NCBI GenBank assembly: GCA_023138735.1 | Contig: JAGLOY010000110.1 | Span: 1-39,769 of the forward strand | DNA from: Candidatus Aegiribacteria sp. | GTDB lineage: Bacteria; Fermentibacterota; Fermentibacteria; Fermentibacterales; JCC-6 | Direction of reading: 5' to 3' | DNA length: 39,769 nucleotides | In this document: one piece after another, positions 23,686 through 32,151 of the stretch | How the letters are laid out: each line of letters starts with the position of its first letter | Numbering within the stretch: the stretch's first letter is position 1 | The notes under the pieces: generated by a model | The model's database searches: none | What the model saw: the letters and a program-made list of their open reading frames with translations, nothing else | What the model was told of the DNA's origin: nothing | Position numbers and translations under genes: made by a program

Positions 23686-24308
23686 AAGAGCTCCTTTCTG
23701 TTTGTGTTCAATATGTTTATAACATATTTTTGCTATTATTAGCACACTAACATGTAGAGTTCCAGTAATACTCTCGTGTTTATAATTTGATTGATATATT
23801 GCTAGACTTCTTAGAGCTATTCGAATACTTTCATGAATGCCCTGAGATCAAAGAACGCAGCTTTGTAGGATATCGGCCCCAAGATATTGTACGCCATATT
23901 TTGTTATCTCCGGCTTTCTCGTGGTCAATTTTTAATACTCATTTTTCAACCCAGAGCGTATTAACAAAAACACTGAACTACATATTATACTATCCTTATA
24001 GCGAAAGGAATAAAACGACAACCTGTTTTCGATACAAGATTTGCATTTGGGCAATTTGGAGGGAGGAATTCAGAGGATTTTATTGGGTTTCACTACAACA
24101 ACAAGAACTACAACTGCTGGTTATTTCGATATTGACGCTCTAGAGGAGATAGACTTACTTACATTCACTCTTGTTCATGACCCGATCCTCTCAACTAATA
24201 AGGTCTCCGGTAATCCCGGGGCGGTTCAGAACTCGCTGGACTATGATTGCTGTATTCGTTCTCATTCTAAATTCTCCAAGAACCTAACGTCGCGGCTTAG
24301 GTAAACTG
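23686..24308. other. Gene-poor spacer before the cassette array
   Basis: Two overlapping plus-strand frames (23787-24143, 24041-24304) lack ribosome sites and resemble no family, so I do not call them genes. A degraded gene is possible. At 24282-24302 a palindrome (ACCTAA, 9 bases, TTAGGT) contains the 7-mer ACCTAAC, and therefore GTTAGGT on the minus strand, an integron R'-type core. Confidence 0.4.
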
Positions 24309-25403
24309 TCAAGAGTCACTTCCAGCACTTTGGTCGCTTGATTCTCCACGGAAGTCAGCAATGATCCTTGCAGCTTCACCGCTGAAGTTGAGCGATTGAC
24401 GGAACTTATCATCCTCGCACGCCAAGGCTATCGCAAGATGCGCAAGGGCACTCTGCGCGTAGGTGTTGGTCTTGTATTTGCTCCAAGCCTTCTTCGTCCT
24501 TGCCAGTAGTGCGTGGATGTCACCAATTGTGCGCCATCTTGATATGTTGATTTCCTCGAACAACAAATGTGTGTGATGTTTACTCATGGAGTATTTCAGA
24601 TCGGGAAACTCCTTTGAGAGATAGATCCGCAAGGAATCACGGTTCAGCTCCCTATAAAGAAGACCTACTTGCTTCTGGGATAGAGGATGACGCCTCCTAC
24701 TTGCCTTCAGATCACACCACTCTGTTCCGGTAATAAGTGGTGGTGGCAATGGCCTGTGCATGTGCAACTCCCGAACAGCTTTATTAGACTTCCAGATATT
24801 CAGCCGAGCACAAAACACCCGCAGATTCTCGGGATTCGCATCAGGTTCGATCTGTGCATTTTTCATTATGCTGAATGGAATTAAGTGATCAATATGCAGC
24901 CTGCGTGATCCCAATTGTTGGTTGTTACAAAACGGACACGAATCAACCTGGCATCTGTAGTCCGCACGTTCCAGCAATTCGCGCCTGAGCGCTCGCGTTA
25001 CACGCCTCCTAATCGATTGCCACGGAGGTACAATCTCACCACTAACGAATTCCATGTTGTCAACGCCAATGAAGTACCAGCGAACCTTTGCACCTATTAC
25101 TCCCGCGAGTGCCATCTTCTCCAGAGCAAAGAAAAACTGGTTCTGTGTGAGATTAAGTTCCCTCTTCATCCTGTCCGCCTCAAGATCGATAATCGCTTCT
25201 GGGTTCTCGAGTAAGAAACCAGCAAGCTTATCGTAGAGAGAGGAACGGAACTCATCCTGTTCAAAGTATTCATAAAGTAGATGCGGGTTACGCACAAAGT
25301 ACGATTGCACCACGATATTTGCTCCAGGAGATTTCTGAGTTCTTATCCGTTGCTCAAAGGAATCCCATTGCTTATTCTGCCAGTATGTTTCGAAAGTCGT
25401 CAT
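24309..25403 (-). CDS. HNH endonuclease with N-terminal helical domain
   Basis: The 364-residue protein has a treble-clef HNH nuclease. The zinc ligands are C151, C156, C159 and a later Cys198, and the active region is LHIDHLIPFS (His170, His173) followed by NPENLRVFC. The N-terminal ~140 residues are helical, and the C-terminal ~150 are helical with many basic residues. ATG 25403 is preferred, since the open frame upstream runs through an attC-like site. In the cassette model this is the last gene of the array in transcription order. HNH proteins in such settings are often restriction or antiphage nucleases; no specific system is recognised. Confidence 0.8.
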   Translation of the reverse strand: MTTFETYWQNKQWDSFEQRIRTQKSPGANIVVQSYFVRNPHLLYEYFEQDEFRSSLYDKLAGFLLENPEAIIDLEADRMKRELNLTQNQFFFALEKMALAGVIGAKVRWYFIGVDNMEFVSGEIVPPWQSIRRRVTRALRRELLERADYRCQVDSCPFCNNQQLGSRRLHIDHLIPFSIMKNAQIEPDANPENLRVFCARLNIWKSNKAVRELHMHRPLPPPLITGTEWCDLKASRRRHPLSQKQVGLLYRELNRDSLRIYLSKEFPDLKYSMSKHHTHLLFEEINISRWRTIGDIHALLARTKKAWSKYKTNTYAQSALAHLAIALACEDDKFRQSLNFSGEAARIIADFRGESSDQSAGSDS

Positions 25404-25411
25404 AGATATGC

Positions 25412-25528
25412 ACCATACTTCTGCATGCAAGCCGCGAGTGAAAGATGATGCAGATGTGCCGCGTCGAAGGCTGCTTTCGTGCAAACTCCGTGACACTCGA
25501 TTCCGTCGGCTGCATGCACTTGTTAGGG
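25412..25528 (-). repeat. Integron attC-like site (degenerate)
   Basis: On the minus strand an outer CCCTAAC (25528-25522) precedes a long stem: TGCATGCAAGCCG (25422-25434) pairs with CGGCTGCATGCA (25507-25518), with one unpaired A. A second stem, GAGTG with CACTC, follows. Extra-helical bases are typical of attC. The expected GTTRRRY at the far end is only GTATGGT, so this site is probably mutated. Confidence 0.55.
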
Positions 25529-25537
25529 ATTACGATT

Positions 25538-25948
25538 CTACTCATCCTTTACTTTAAAGCTGGCGATCCGGTTATTGAGTTTGACCACTAGATGCCACGC
25601 GTGTACGCTCATGACGCACCCTATAATCACCATTGCACTGAAAAGGGTTTTGACCGAGGAGTAATGACAGAACGCTCCTAGACCATCATTCCAAAAGGAC
25701 CGCGTGGCGGAAGCAAACAATTGCACTAGATCAGGAAGAAGTACAACTGCAAATACCGTGGAGACCAATGCGAGCGGTACAGCTTTCGACCTTTTTGCTG
25801 CTTCCATATCGCGGATAGTGCTGGTGCGATCTGGTCTGTGAATGGCTTTCTCTCTTCGAAGCTCAGTCTGAATATCCCCAAACCAAGATCCGTAGAATAG
25901 GCCTATAACGGCGAAGAAGAGACTGGCTGCTGACATTGTGTCACTCAT
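25538..25948 (-). CDS. Small membrane protein
   Basis: A 136-residue protein with three hydrophobic segments: near the N terminus (AASLFFAVIGLFYGSWF), in the middle (VPLALVSTVFAVVLLPDLVQ) and near the C terminus (LFSAMVIIGCVMSVHAWHLV). A charged loop (IQTELRREKAIHRPDR) lies between the first two. The start at 25948 has GGAGG six bases upstream and overlaps the 194-residue ORF by 8 bp, so the two are translated together. No family is recognised. Confidence 0.65.
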   Translation of the reverse strand: MSDTMSAASLFFAVIGLFYGSWFGDIQTELRREKAIHRPDRTSTIRDMEAAKRSKAVPLALVSTVFAVVLLPDLVQLFASATRSFWNDGLGAFCHYSSVKTLFSAMVIIGCVMSVHAWHLVVKLNNRIASFKVKDE

Positions 25949-26525
25949 CTTCATCCTCCAGCTTCTTCGCCACACTGAAGCGCTCACAGAGTCTTAGATA
26001 TGAGGATGGCTGGATGACGTAGGTGGACACGCTGCCCTTCCTTTTTCGGATAGAGGGAAGGTCAGTATCGATCTCCGCTAGCTCACGATTCAATTCATCA
26101 ACAAGATTCAGATTGTGAACTGCAACAGCCACTAAATCACCGGTGTCACTTGGCTGTGCACTGTCCAACAGCACCCTCAGCGTCTCGTCTATCTCAGCTT
26201 TAAGAGAATACTGGTACTTGGACATTACAGCACGGATTAGCGAGCGGCTTGCAGTGGCCGTGACTTGAAATAGCTTGCATACAGTTTGCTCATCGGGAAG
26301 CATGGCTCCAAAGGCGTGGTGCATTAGCAGATACAATCTATATTCAAGCAGATCTGATCCGCGAGTAAAAACTCTCTGACCGAGGAACATACTGACGAAT
26401 TCCTCCAGCGCTGCCTCCGCATAAGGCTCTAACTCAGTGGGTAGTTCTTCCTGGTCACAGTTGAGTATGCGGGCCAGTTCGCGCTTCTCGTTTGTGTTGA
26501 GTCGTAGGGTTGTTTTTATGTCCAT
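25941..26525 (-). CDS. Hypothetical 194-residue protein of a cassette pair
   Basis: The product is an acidic soluble protein (DIKTTLRLNTNEKRELARIL near the start) with a helical middle and a basic patch IRKRKGS, ending in LEDEDE. GGAGG lies five bases before ATG 26525. It overlaps the membrane-protein gene by 8 bp. Both lie between two attC-like sites, so they would form one two-gene cassette. A toxin-antitoxin or sensor-effector pair is possible, but no motif decides it. Confidence 0.6.
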   Translation of the reverse strand: MDIKTTLRLNTNEKRELARILNCDQEELPTELEPYAEAALEEFVSMFLGQRVFTRGSDLLEYRLYLLMHHAFGAMLPDEQTVCKLFQVTATASRSLIRAVMSKYQYSLKAEIDETLRVLLDSAQPSDTGDLVAVAVHNLNLVDELNRELAEIDTDLPSIRKRKGSVSTYVIQPSSYLRLCERFSVAKKLEDEDE

Positions 26526-26704
26526 TTCATCCTCCAAAGTAGTAGACAACGTTAATCCATCAAAGTAGCACGGAATCTGCGAGGAGCTTAATCCGATGCT
26601 ACTCGCGATCTATGTCAATGTGAACAATCAGAACTGCCATCTGGCCATTGAGTTATTTACCCTATATGGTTCATCAAATGGCATGGTTATGTTTATTTCT
26701 TTCC

Positions 26705-26785
26705 GCCTAACGTTTACATAACCAGCACAGATATTACTTTGACTCATAGCTTTACATTTGTGGCTGGTTCATGCATTTGTTAGAT
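26705..26785 (-). repeat. Integron attC site
   Basis: An 81-bp imperfect palindrome. On the minus strand it begins with ATCTAAC (26785-26779, fits RYYYAAC) and ends with GTTAGGC (26711-26705, fits GTTRRRY). The internal arms (ACATAACCAGCACA against TGTGGCTGGTTCATG) pair except for single unpaired bases on one strand, the hallmark of attC. The stop of the next gene lies 3 bp away. Confidence 0.85.
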
Positions 26786-26787
26786 AT

Positions 26788-27453
26788 CTAATTATCTGAT
26801 CTCAACCCATCAATTTCCTTATCAATATCTTTAACTGATGAAGACATCTCATCGGCGAATCCTTCTTCTTGAATAAGGAAAAGTGCTTCTTGATACTGGT
26901 CTATTGCTTTCTTGTTGTTTCCTTTGAACTTTGCCTTTCGTGCTGCTTCTGTGAAACCATCTAATTTTACAGTGAAAATCATTCTCCTTAGGTTTTCCTC
27001 TATTTCCGTATCAATATCCGAGTCTTGACTCTCATCCAATATCTCTCTCACTTTGACTAGACCCTGCGAGAGAGCGGAAGTCTTGGTTTTCGGAGTAGAA
27101 GCTGCCTCTGATTTAGATATTGCCTTATCTGCAAATATCTTTGCTTCCTCAAGTACAATCTGATCTCTGTATTGTATGAATTCACCGATGATTTCTGAAG
27201 GGCTTGGTGATATGGTGCCAATACCCTTTTTCTCATAAGTTAGCAAGTGTTTAGCATTTTCCAATACAAGATCACACCTGGACAATCTTGTTTTTAAGGT
27301 CTTGCCCTCTTCAGCAAGTTTCATGCTTTCTGTGAGTATTCTGACGCGTGGTTTCGCATCATGATAAACCTTTTGCGAGCATATTCTACATAATCCATTT
27401 TCATCAACAGACATGAGAAAACCCTTCTTGCCGCAGCTTCTACATTTAGCCAT
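26788..27453 (-). CDS. Zinc-ribbon protein with coiled coil
   Basis: A 221-residue protein. Its N-terminal zinc ribbon uses C4, C7, C22 and C25 (CRSCG, then CRIC). A long charged helical region follows, with a tetratricopeptide-like end (AARKAKFKGNNKKAIDQYQE). ATG 27453 is preferred because it has AGGAGG upstream; the ATG at 27480 lies in the attC site. The stop abuts the next attC (3 bp), as is usual for integron cassettes. The function is unknown. Confidence 0.75.
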   Translation of the reverse strand: MAKCRSCGKKGFLMSVDENGLCRICSQKVYHDAKPRVRILTESMKLAEEGKTLKTRLSRCDLVLENAKHLLTYEKKGIGTISPSPSEIIGEFIQYRDQIVLEEAKIFADKAISKSEAASTPKTKTSALSQGLVKVREILDESQDSDIDTEIEENLRRMIFTVKLDGFTEAARKAKFKGNNKKAIDQYQEALFLIQEEGFADEMSSSVKDIDKEIDGLRSDN

Positions 27454-27471
27454 TATCCCTCCTAATAGTCT

Positions 27472-27553
27472 ATCTAACATTCTAAATCAGCAGACTGCGA
27501 AAACCTGACTCTCAATACACCAGACGCAGTGCTGCTGGATTTTGTTGTTAGGA
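27472..27553 (-). repeat. Integron attC site
   Basis: An 82-bp imperfect palindrome. GTTAGAT (27478-27472 on the minus strand) fits GTTRRRY exactly; the other end is TCCTAAC (27553-27547). Arms AATCAGCAG and ACTGCG pair with CGCAGTGCTGCTGGATT, leaving two unpaired extra bases on one strand. Confidence 0.85.
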
Positions 27554-27757
27554 GTATATTTATGTATTAGTATAGCCAAATTTTACCTATCATACTTTAT
27601 ACTCATTATCTATTAACTCTATTTTATAATTTCCTTATTTCCTGGTTATAATATTAGTATTATGCATTACTATTATTCTTTATCCTTTCTACAATATCCC
27701 TATCATTTTTCTCTGTCCAAAGTGAGAAAACGATATTCTGCTTTGTCTCCATTTGGC

Positions 27758-28705
27758 TTAGTTTGCAATCTCTGCCAAAGCTCCGAGAGCAGCGCCCCAG
27801 CCTGGTGCGAAAACTTGTACAATCCCTGAAACCGCTTGTATTCCAGCTGTAAACTGTGCTTGTTGCATCTCAGCTCTACGCTGCTCGATTAGTTCTGGAC
27901 TTACAATAACAGCAAGACCGTCAAGGACTGGATCATAGGCCAAGATAATCTGTGATGGCCGAACACCTATTGCGAATCCATTGAAATCATTAAAATTCTC
28001 AGGTTGAGGATAAAAGGAGAGCAGTTCTTCACCGAGCACTACCTGAAACACTGGATCGTCTAGTCCGAACTCAATATCTGCATTACTCTGGTTATAGAAT
28101 GTGCTACTTACTGCGCCATTCCACCAGCTCACAGGGCTTCCTGATGCGTCAGCCAGTTCCAATGAAATCCTTGTTGCTGGATCTCCCATGTAGTCAGCCT
28201 CTATTTCAACGGTACAACTCCACCGATCCCCGGTACCACTGAAGTTTGCCCTATATACCTTCGTGATTTGCATCTCTTCCAAGCGATTAGGAGAACCGGA
28301 AACACCATCTACTTCGAATGAGATGATAGTACCATTATTCATGCGGTATGTATTTGTGCCTATCTCTAGTTCAGAAACAGGTATTGTAATCTCATCCACG
28401 AAGTCGTGGTCACTCATATCATTATCGATAACATTGAAGCTGATTGAGTTTTGAAGAAATTGGTTCAATCCGACTGGCCATGTGTTACTGCTCACATTCT
28501 CATCGTAATCAGATGTCCATACGATAGAACCTTGCACGATAATATTAACGAACATATCGGGTATGCTATCCAACACATCCCACTTTCTCCCATTTGGTTT
28601 TTTTTCTGGAGGATCAGATACGGATATTGAGGTAATACAGTAATCACCAGCTGGCAAAGCCCATGATATACCGATTAGGACAAGTAGCAAATATAGGATT
28701 CTAAT
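27758..28705 (-). CDS. Exported protein, cassette-borne
   Basis: The product has about 316 residues with a clear signal peptide if translation starts at ATT (28705): RILYLLLVLIGISWALPA. GGAGGAG lies just upstream of that codon. The first standard start codon, TTG at 28690, is 19 bases from it and would cut into the hydrophobic core. The mature part contains a C2-like segment (WDVLDSIPDMFVNIIVQGS, then ending DHDFVDEITIPVSEL) and a Gln/Ala-rich hydrophobic C terminus. It lies in a cassette bounded by attC sites at 28900 and 27472, with ~200 bp between stop and attC. The function is unknown. Confidence 0.65.
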   Translation of the reverse strand: MRILYLLLVLIGISWALPAGDYCITSISVSDPPEKKPNGRKWDVLDSIPDMFVNIIVQGSIVWTSDYDENVSSNTWPVGLNQFLQNSISFNVIDNDMSDHDFVDEITIPVSELEIGTNTYRMNNGTIISFEVDGVSGSPNRLEEMQITKVYRANFSGTGDRWSCTVEIEADYMGDPATRISLELADASGSPVSWWNGAVSSTFYNQSNADIEFGLDDPVFQVVLGEELLSFYPQPENFNDFNGFAIGVRPSQIILAYDPVLDGLAVIVSPELIEQRRAEMQQAQFTAGIQAVSGIVQVFAPGWGAALGALAEIAN

Positions 28706-28899
28706 TATACTCCTCCTTTAATTAAACATGATACAAGATTATCCAGCAGCAATATTATTGCTTGTCTTACTTATCGAAATCGAGCTGTTCACTCCTAACA
28801 ATGATTATATGGATTCTACATTTCCTCGTACTTCATTAATTCGAAAACTATATATCCTCACTTGAAGATTAATCAAGTTTAGTAATCATACCATAGATA

Positions 28900-28983
28900 G
28901 CTTAACACGTCTACATAACACCCTAATACACCTGGGTTAGCAGAATCTACAATATTCTTGATTATATTAGTTACGTGTTAAGA
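28900..28983 (-). repeat. Integron attC site (array end)
   Basis: An 84-bp element bounded by a perfect 10-bp inverted repeat (CTTAACACGT, ACGTGTTAAG). On the minus strand it ends with GTTAAGC (28906-28900), which fits GTTRRRY; the other end is TCTTAAC. No cassette gene lies before it, so its own cassette seems to have been lost at the island boundary. Confidence 0.7.
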
Positions 28984-29050
28984 TTTCGAAAGATTAATAC
29001 CAATTAGCTCCATCCGTAATTACTGTAATCAAAATAAGATGTCCCTTCTG

Positions 29051-29071
29051 TTCTAACCTGTACGGTTAGAA
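29051..29071. repeat. 21-bp perfect palindrome
   Basis: TTCTAACC, five bases, GGTTAGAA. It carries CTAAC/GTTAG cores like integron sites but is far too short for attC. A second 21-bp palindrome of the same kind lies at 24282-24302, on the other side of the cassettes. Confidence 0.6.
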
Positions 29072-29215
29072 CACACATAGGGGTTACAAGGGTTGTGATC
29101 ACGACGTTTAGCACAAACAGCTCAGAATCACCCTTATAGCTTCATTTGTGGAATCCACCTACTGCAGCGACATTCCTTAACCACTCAATGAAATAGTTCG
29201 AACTTTTTGATACAA
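29069..29215 (+). repeat. ~145-bp diverged repeat, copy 1
   Basis: The region from ACACACATAGGGGTT to just before GGGTCGCCAT matches 34720-34860 in order (TATAGCTTCATTTGT, TTAACCACTC, GAACTTTTTGA), about 75% by eye. Both copies stop exactly at a copy of the tRNA-Glu 3' end, so they look like the right ends of two related integrated elements. Confidence 0.75.
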
Positions 29216-29263
29216 GGGTCGCCATTAAAACTGACACAGCCCTTCGTGGGCTGTTTCTGTTTT
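29216..29263 (+). repeat. tRNA-Glu tail copy 1 with terminator
   Basis: GGGTCGCCAT (29216-29225) is identical to tRNA positions 74-83. The hairpin ACAGCCC/GGGCTGT (29236-29254) plus a T-rich tail follows. It is read as an attachment-site remnant (attR candidate). Confidence 0.7.
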
Positions 29264-29289
29264 AGATGCCATTCATGGGCAAGAACCCG

Positions 29290-29330
29290 TAGGGTGAGTT
29301 TACCCTGAGCGAACATAGTGAGTCGAAGGG
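29290..29330. repeat. REP-like intergenic element
   Basis: GTAGGGTGAGTTTACCCTGA and then GTGAGTCGAAGGG form an imperfect palindromic unit of a kind common between genes in many bacteria. A related unit lies at 31579-31625, again beside a tRNA-tail copy. Confidence 0.5.
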
Positions 29331-29384
29331 ATCCCCGTTGGGGTTGCCACAATGCTATAAACGACCTTTTTCGGGTCGTTTTTT
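29330..29384 (+). repeat. tRNA-Glu tail copy 2 with terminator
   Basis: Bases 29330-29349 match tRNA 63-82 at 19 of 20 positions (T for C at 29345), including the T-arm end and CCA. They are followed by AATGCTATAA and the terminator AACGACC/GGGTCGTT with a T-run (29360-29384). It is probably the original tRNA downstream sequence copied by an integration. Confidence 0.75.
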
Positions 29385-29391
29385 GCATTAG

Positions 29392-29982
29392 CTATAGAAA
29401 CTGACATCCCATAACAGCTTTTATCCCAGCCCATGTGCTCTGCTCAAGCGAAAGAGCCCCGTATGCAGTTAAACTCACGTCCCAGAGTCGCCAGTCAACT
29501 TCAGCAATTTGATTGTATCCAGCAAATGCATAAGCATAGAATCTGAAACGCAGCAAGTCACCGTTGGAAATACCGGTCATCACCTCATGAATGGGAAGAG
29601 AGTCAATAAAAGTCGGTCCTGAGCTGCTCCTCTCCCATAGATTGACAGGCACCCCGTTGATCTGCAGCTCGAGGACAGCGTAAGCTGTACCACTTCCAGC
29701 ATAAAGAGAAATGTATTGAGAAGTGTGTATGACGAGAGAATCGAAATCAGACGAACCAACCACAAATTCCGTTAGGAGCCATCCATCTGCTGATCGGCCA
29801 TATTTAGGCCAGCCAAGTGAAAGGATATTGATCCGGGCTCCTGAACTAGAGAAAGTGCAATTAGCCTTGGTCCACATATATGGCAGTTCGGTCAAGTCGT
29901 AGGACCACAGAATTTCATCTGCATGAACCACATTCAATACTATCAATAAGCTTACCAGGAAAAACATACAGTGATTCTTCAT
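29392..29982 (-). CDS. Exported beta-rich protein
   Basis: ATG 29982 overlaps the stop of the FGE lipoprotein gene as ATGA, so the two are translationally coupled. Signal peptide: MKNHCMFFLVSLLIVLNVVH, cut after ADE or close by. The mature 175 residues alternate strands and aromatic residues (WTKANCTFSSSGARIN), like a jelly-roll carbohydrate- or surface-binding domain. No exact family is recognised. An in-frame start at 30024 would precede the signal peptide and is rejected. Confidence 0.65.
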   Translation of the reverse strand: MKNHCMFFLVSLLIVLNVVHADEILWSYDLTELPYMWTKANCTFSSSGARINILSLGWPKYGRSADGWLLTEFVVGSSDFDSLVIHTSQYISLYAGSGTAYAVLELQINGVPVNLWERSSSGPTFIDSLPIHEVMTGISNGDLLRFRFYAYAFAGYNQIAEVDWRLWDVSLTAYGALSLEQSTWAGIKAVMGCQFL

Positions 29983-31304
29983 GATCTCACCACCCTGAAT
30001 CCAAGATAATCGGATTTGAACCATTTATCATAACGGAAGCGGAATGCAGATCGGCAGAAGTCTGGAGCAAAGTTCCAGCATCCACCTCTTATGACCCTGT
30101 GAGGTGAACTTCCATTCAACCAGGGACTACCATCCGATGGTGCTCCATCGTATGTATCATGCCAGCTGTCCTCACACCACTCGAGTAGGTTTCCGCTCAT
30201 GTCAAGGAGACCCCAGAGATTCGGTAACTTCTGTCCAACTGGATGTGATTCCCCTTGAGAGTTAGTGTAATACCAGCAGTAATCTCCGTTCATGTCGATT
30301 CCCCAGTAGAAACTAATCGTCGATCCCGACCTGCAACTGTATTCCCATTCCGCTTCACTTGGCAGTCTGTAGGTCCAGGTCTGGTCAAGCATGTTTAGAG
30401 AGTCAAGGAAAGCATGACAGTCCAGCCAAGAAACATTATCAACCGGTCTTTCACCGCCTTGGAAATGGGAGGGGTTATCTGGCATTACAGCCATCCATTG
30501 ATCCTGCGTAATCTCGGTCGTCGATATCTGGAATGAATAATCCAGTGATACGGCATGAACAGGTCTTTCGTGAAGTGTGCTTCCCTGTTCGCTATAAGGT
30601 GCCCCCATCAGGAAAGTTCCAGGCGGAATAACAGCAAACTGCATACCTATGGGACCGGGAGACGAGTCCTCTATCGAGAATAACCCTGAATACCCTTCGA
30701 ATCCATTGAAATCAACTATCTGAATGGTATAGTCGCTCCCAGTACCTAGTGAATCCGCCAAACTGTCTTCAATAACATAGTATCCAATATATTGGTGTAT
30801 AAAATCGAGATTAGCTACTACCACCCCGTTCCTCAACAGATTGATCCACACAAACTCTGCACAAGAGGGAGTCCACTCGATTATGTACTGACCTCCGCAT
30901 CTATACCATACATGCCCTTCACTTGGCAAAAATACATCAAGTTCATTGTCAATAATGAACGTTTCGCTAAGTCCTGTATTACCAAGATTATCGGTAATCT
31001 TAATCCTGTATTCTGCTCCACTCTCTTCACAGCACATAAGGTGCTCAGTTCTGATGTAGGAACCGTCGTTCTCCGTCCAGCCTGAAATGGATCCAAGCAA
31101 CTCAGTTCCATTATATAGCTGAATCAGCACACTATCGCTTTCTGTGGGCACCCACTCAACAAGAAAACTATCGAGCCAGCTCTTCCAAACTTCATTCTTC
31201 TCGGGTACTGTCACCTGGATTCCTGAGGCAGGACCAGTTGGATTGTCGGTACAACCAAAGAGAACTAGGAGAGTGATTAGGACACACATTATCGGTTTTG
31301 TCAT
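29979..31304 (-). CDS. Lipoprotein with FGE-sulfatase domain
   Basis: A 441-residue lipoprotein (MTKPIMCVLITLLVLFGC, Cys18). Two Ig-like segments of the Kre9/KNH type come first: PEKNEVWKS with FLVEWVP, and PSEGHVWYRCGGQYIIEWTP. A C-terminal formylglycine-generating-enzyme-like domain follows (about 220-441): IPPGTFLMGAP, EITQDQWMAVM, RLPSEAEWEYSCRSG, NLWGLLDMSGNLLEWCED and VIRGGCWNF. In bacteria such domains often act as surface proteins or modify targets; the copper-site cysteines of true FGE cannot be confirmed by eye. It is the first gene of a pair with the ATGA-coupled exported protein. Confidence 0.85.
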   Translation of the reverse strand: MTKPIMCVLITLLVLFGCTDNPTGPASGIQVTVPEKNEVWKSWLDSFLVEWVPTESDSVLIQLYNGTELLGSISGWTENDGSYIRTEHLMCCEESGAEYRIKITDNLGNTGLSETFIIDNELDVFLPSEGHVWYRCGGQYIIEWTPSCAEFVWINLLRNGVVVANLDFIHQYIGYYVIEDSLADSLGTGSDYTIQIVDFNGFEGYSGLFSIEDSSPGPIGMQFAVIPPGTFLMGAPYSEQGSTLHERPVHAVSLDYSFQISTTEITQDQWMAVMPDNPSHFQGGERPVDNVSWLDCHAFLDSLNMLDQTWTYRLPSEAEWEYSCRSGSTISFYWGIDMNGDYCWYYTNSQGESHPVGQKLPNLWGLLDMSGNLLEWCEDSWHDTYDGAPSDGSPWLNGSSPHRVIRGGCWNFAPDFCRSAFRFRYDKWFKSDYLGFRVVRS

Positions 31305-31653
31305 GACTATCCACTTCCAGCGAGTGCAATGAAACTGGATTGACTGCTGTCCACATTCCAGTTCCAGACTATGCTCAAGTGATTCGGAATTAATCCCGAT
31401 ACTTTACTTAAACTTATCATACGTAGGGTGTTCCAGTCCTGTCAATATTAGGAATGTCAGATGGTCCAGAACTCAATGCCAGCAACCATTTCCAAAAGGG
31501 GTTTGAAGTTTTGCCCGTTGGGGTCGCCACAAAACGTAAACGGCCCTTCATGGGTCGTTTTTGCTATGTACCAATTCAAGGGTGAGTTTACCCTGATCAA
31601 GCGAGACGACTCAAAGAGGGTCCGAAGGAACTTCTTTGAACCTAATCATGCAG
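31305..31653. other. Intergenic with tRNA-tail copy 3 and REP-like unit
   Basis: No gene is seen. CCCGTTGGGGTCGCCA (31514-31529) is identical to tRNA 67-82 and is followed by terminator ACGGCCC/GGGTCGT with a T-run (31538-31562). A REP-like unit (31579-31625, GGGTGAGTTTACCCTGATCA and onward) comes next. Confidence 0.7.
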
Positions 31654-32133
31654 TTATTCCATCGGAAGAATAGTGGTATTTCCACTCAAATCCTGTATCT
31701 CCTCCTTGTCGGACATAGAAAAGCACAGGACGTTTTCGTTGTCAAGATCCAGATCCATCAGGTTTACCATCCTAATTCGACTGTTATCAAATGTCCTGAT
31801 GTAATATCGGCATCGCTCAAGGTCACTAACACTTGACCAAAGGGTATACTCGAATTGGATATTACCATCATCATCGGTGCCTGGCCTACGGCAGGAACCA
31901 ACAGGAATATCGAACTGATTCAGTATATGAAAGATCTGAAGGACAGCCTCATCATTGCCAGAAGCGGGTAAGGCGCTGGTAGAGTAAATTGCAGCTCGGA
32001 TAAAACGTGATGGCGGGGTAAAATCTCCTGGCATACCTAACAAACCGCTTCCTTGCCCAAGCTCTCTTATATAGATACCATCAAGATCCCTCATGATCTT
32101 CTCGGTGACGTCATAAAGAGAATTATCAGACAT
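31654..32133 (-). pseudogene. Choloylglycine hydrolase-like C-terminal fragment
   Basis: The 159 codons match the second half of linear-amide C-N hydrolases (penicillin V acylase/bile salt hydrolase): GQGSGLLGMPGDFTPPSRF, then FHILNQFDIPVGS, TLWSSVSDLERCRYY and IRTFDN. Full proteins run to ~330-350 residues with an N-terminal catalytic Cys; that half is absent, so this fragment cannot be active. It ends just upstream of the flavoprotein gene in the same direction. Confidence 0.75.
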
Positions 32134-32151
32134 CTTGAAGTTCCCCTCTCA

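Noticed and set aside
23787-24304. Two overlapping plus-strand ORFs as genes
   Set aside because: No ribosome site, overlap in different frames and no recognisable domain; at best a decayed gene.
28793-28799. GTTAGGA on the minus strand as another attC end
   Set aside because: No matching arm or partner core within 60-150 bp; the better site is 28900-28983.
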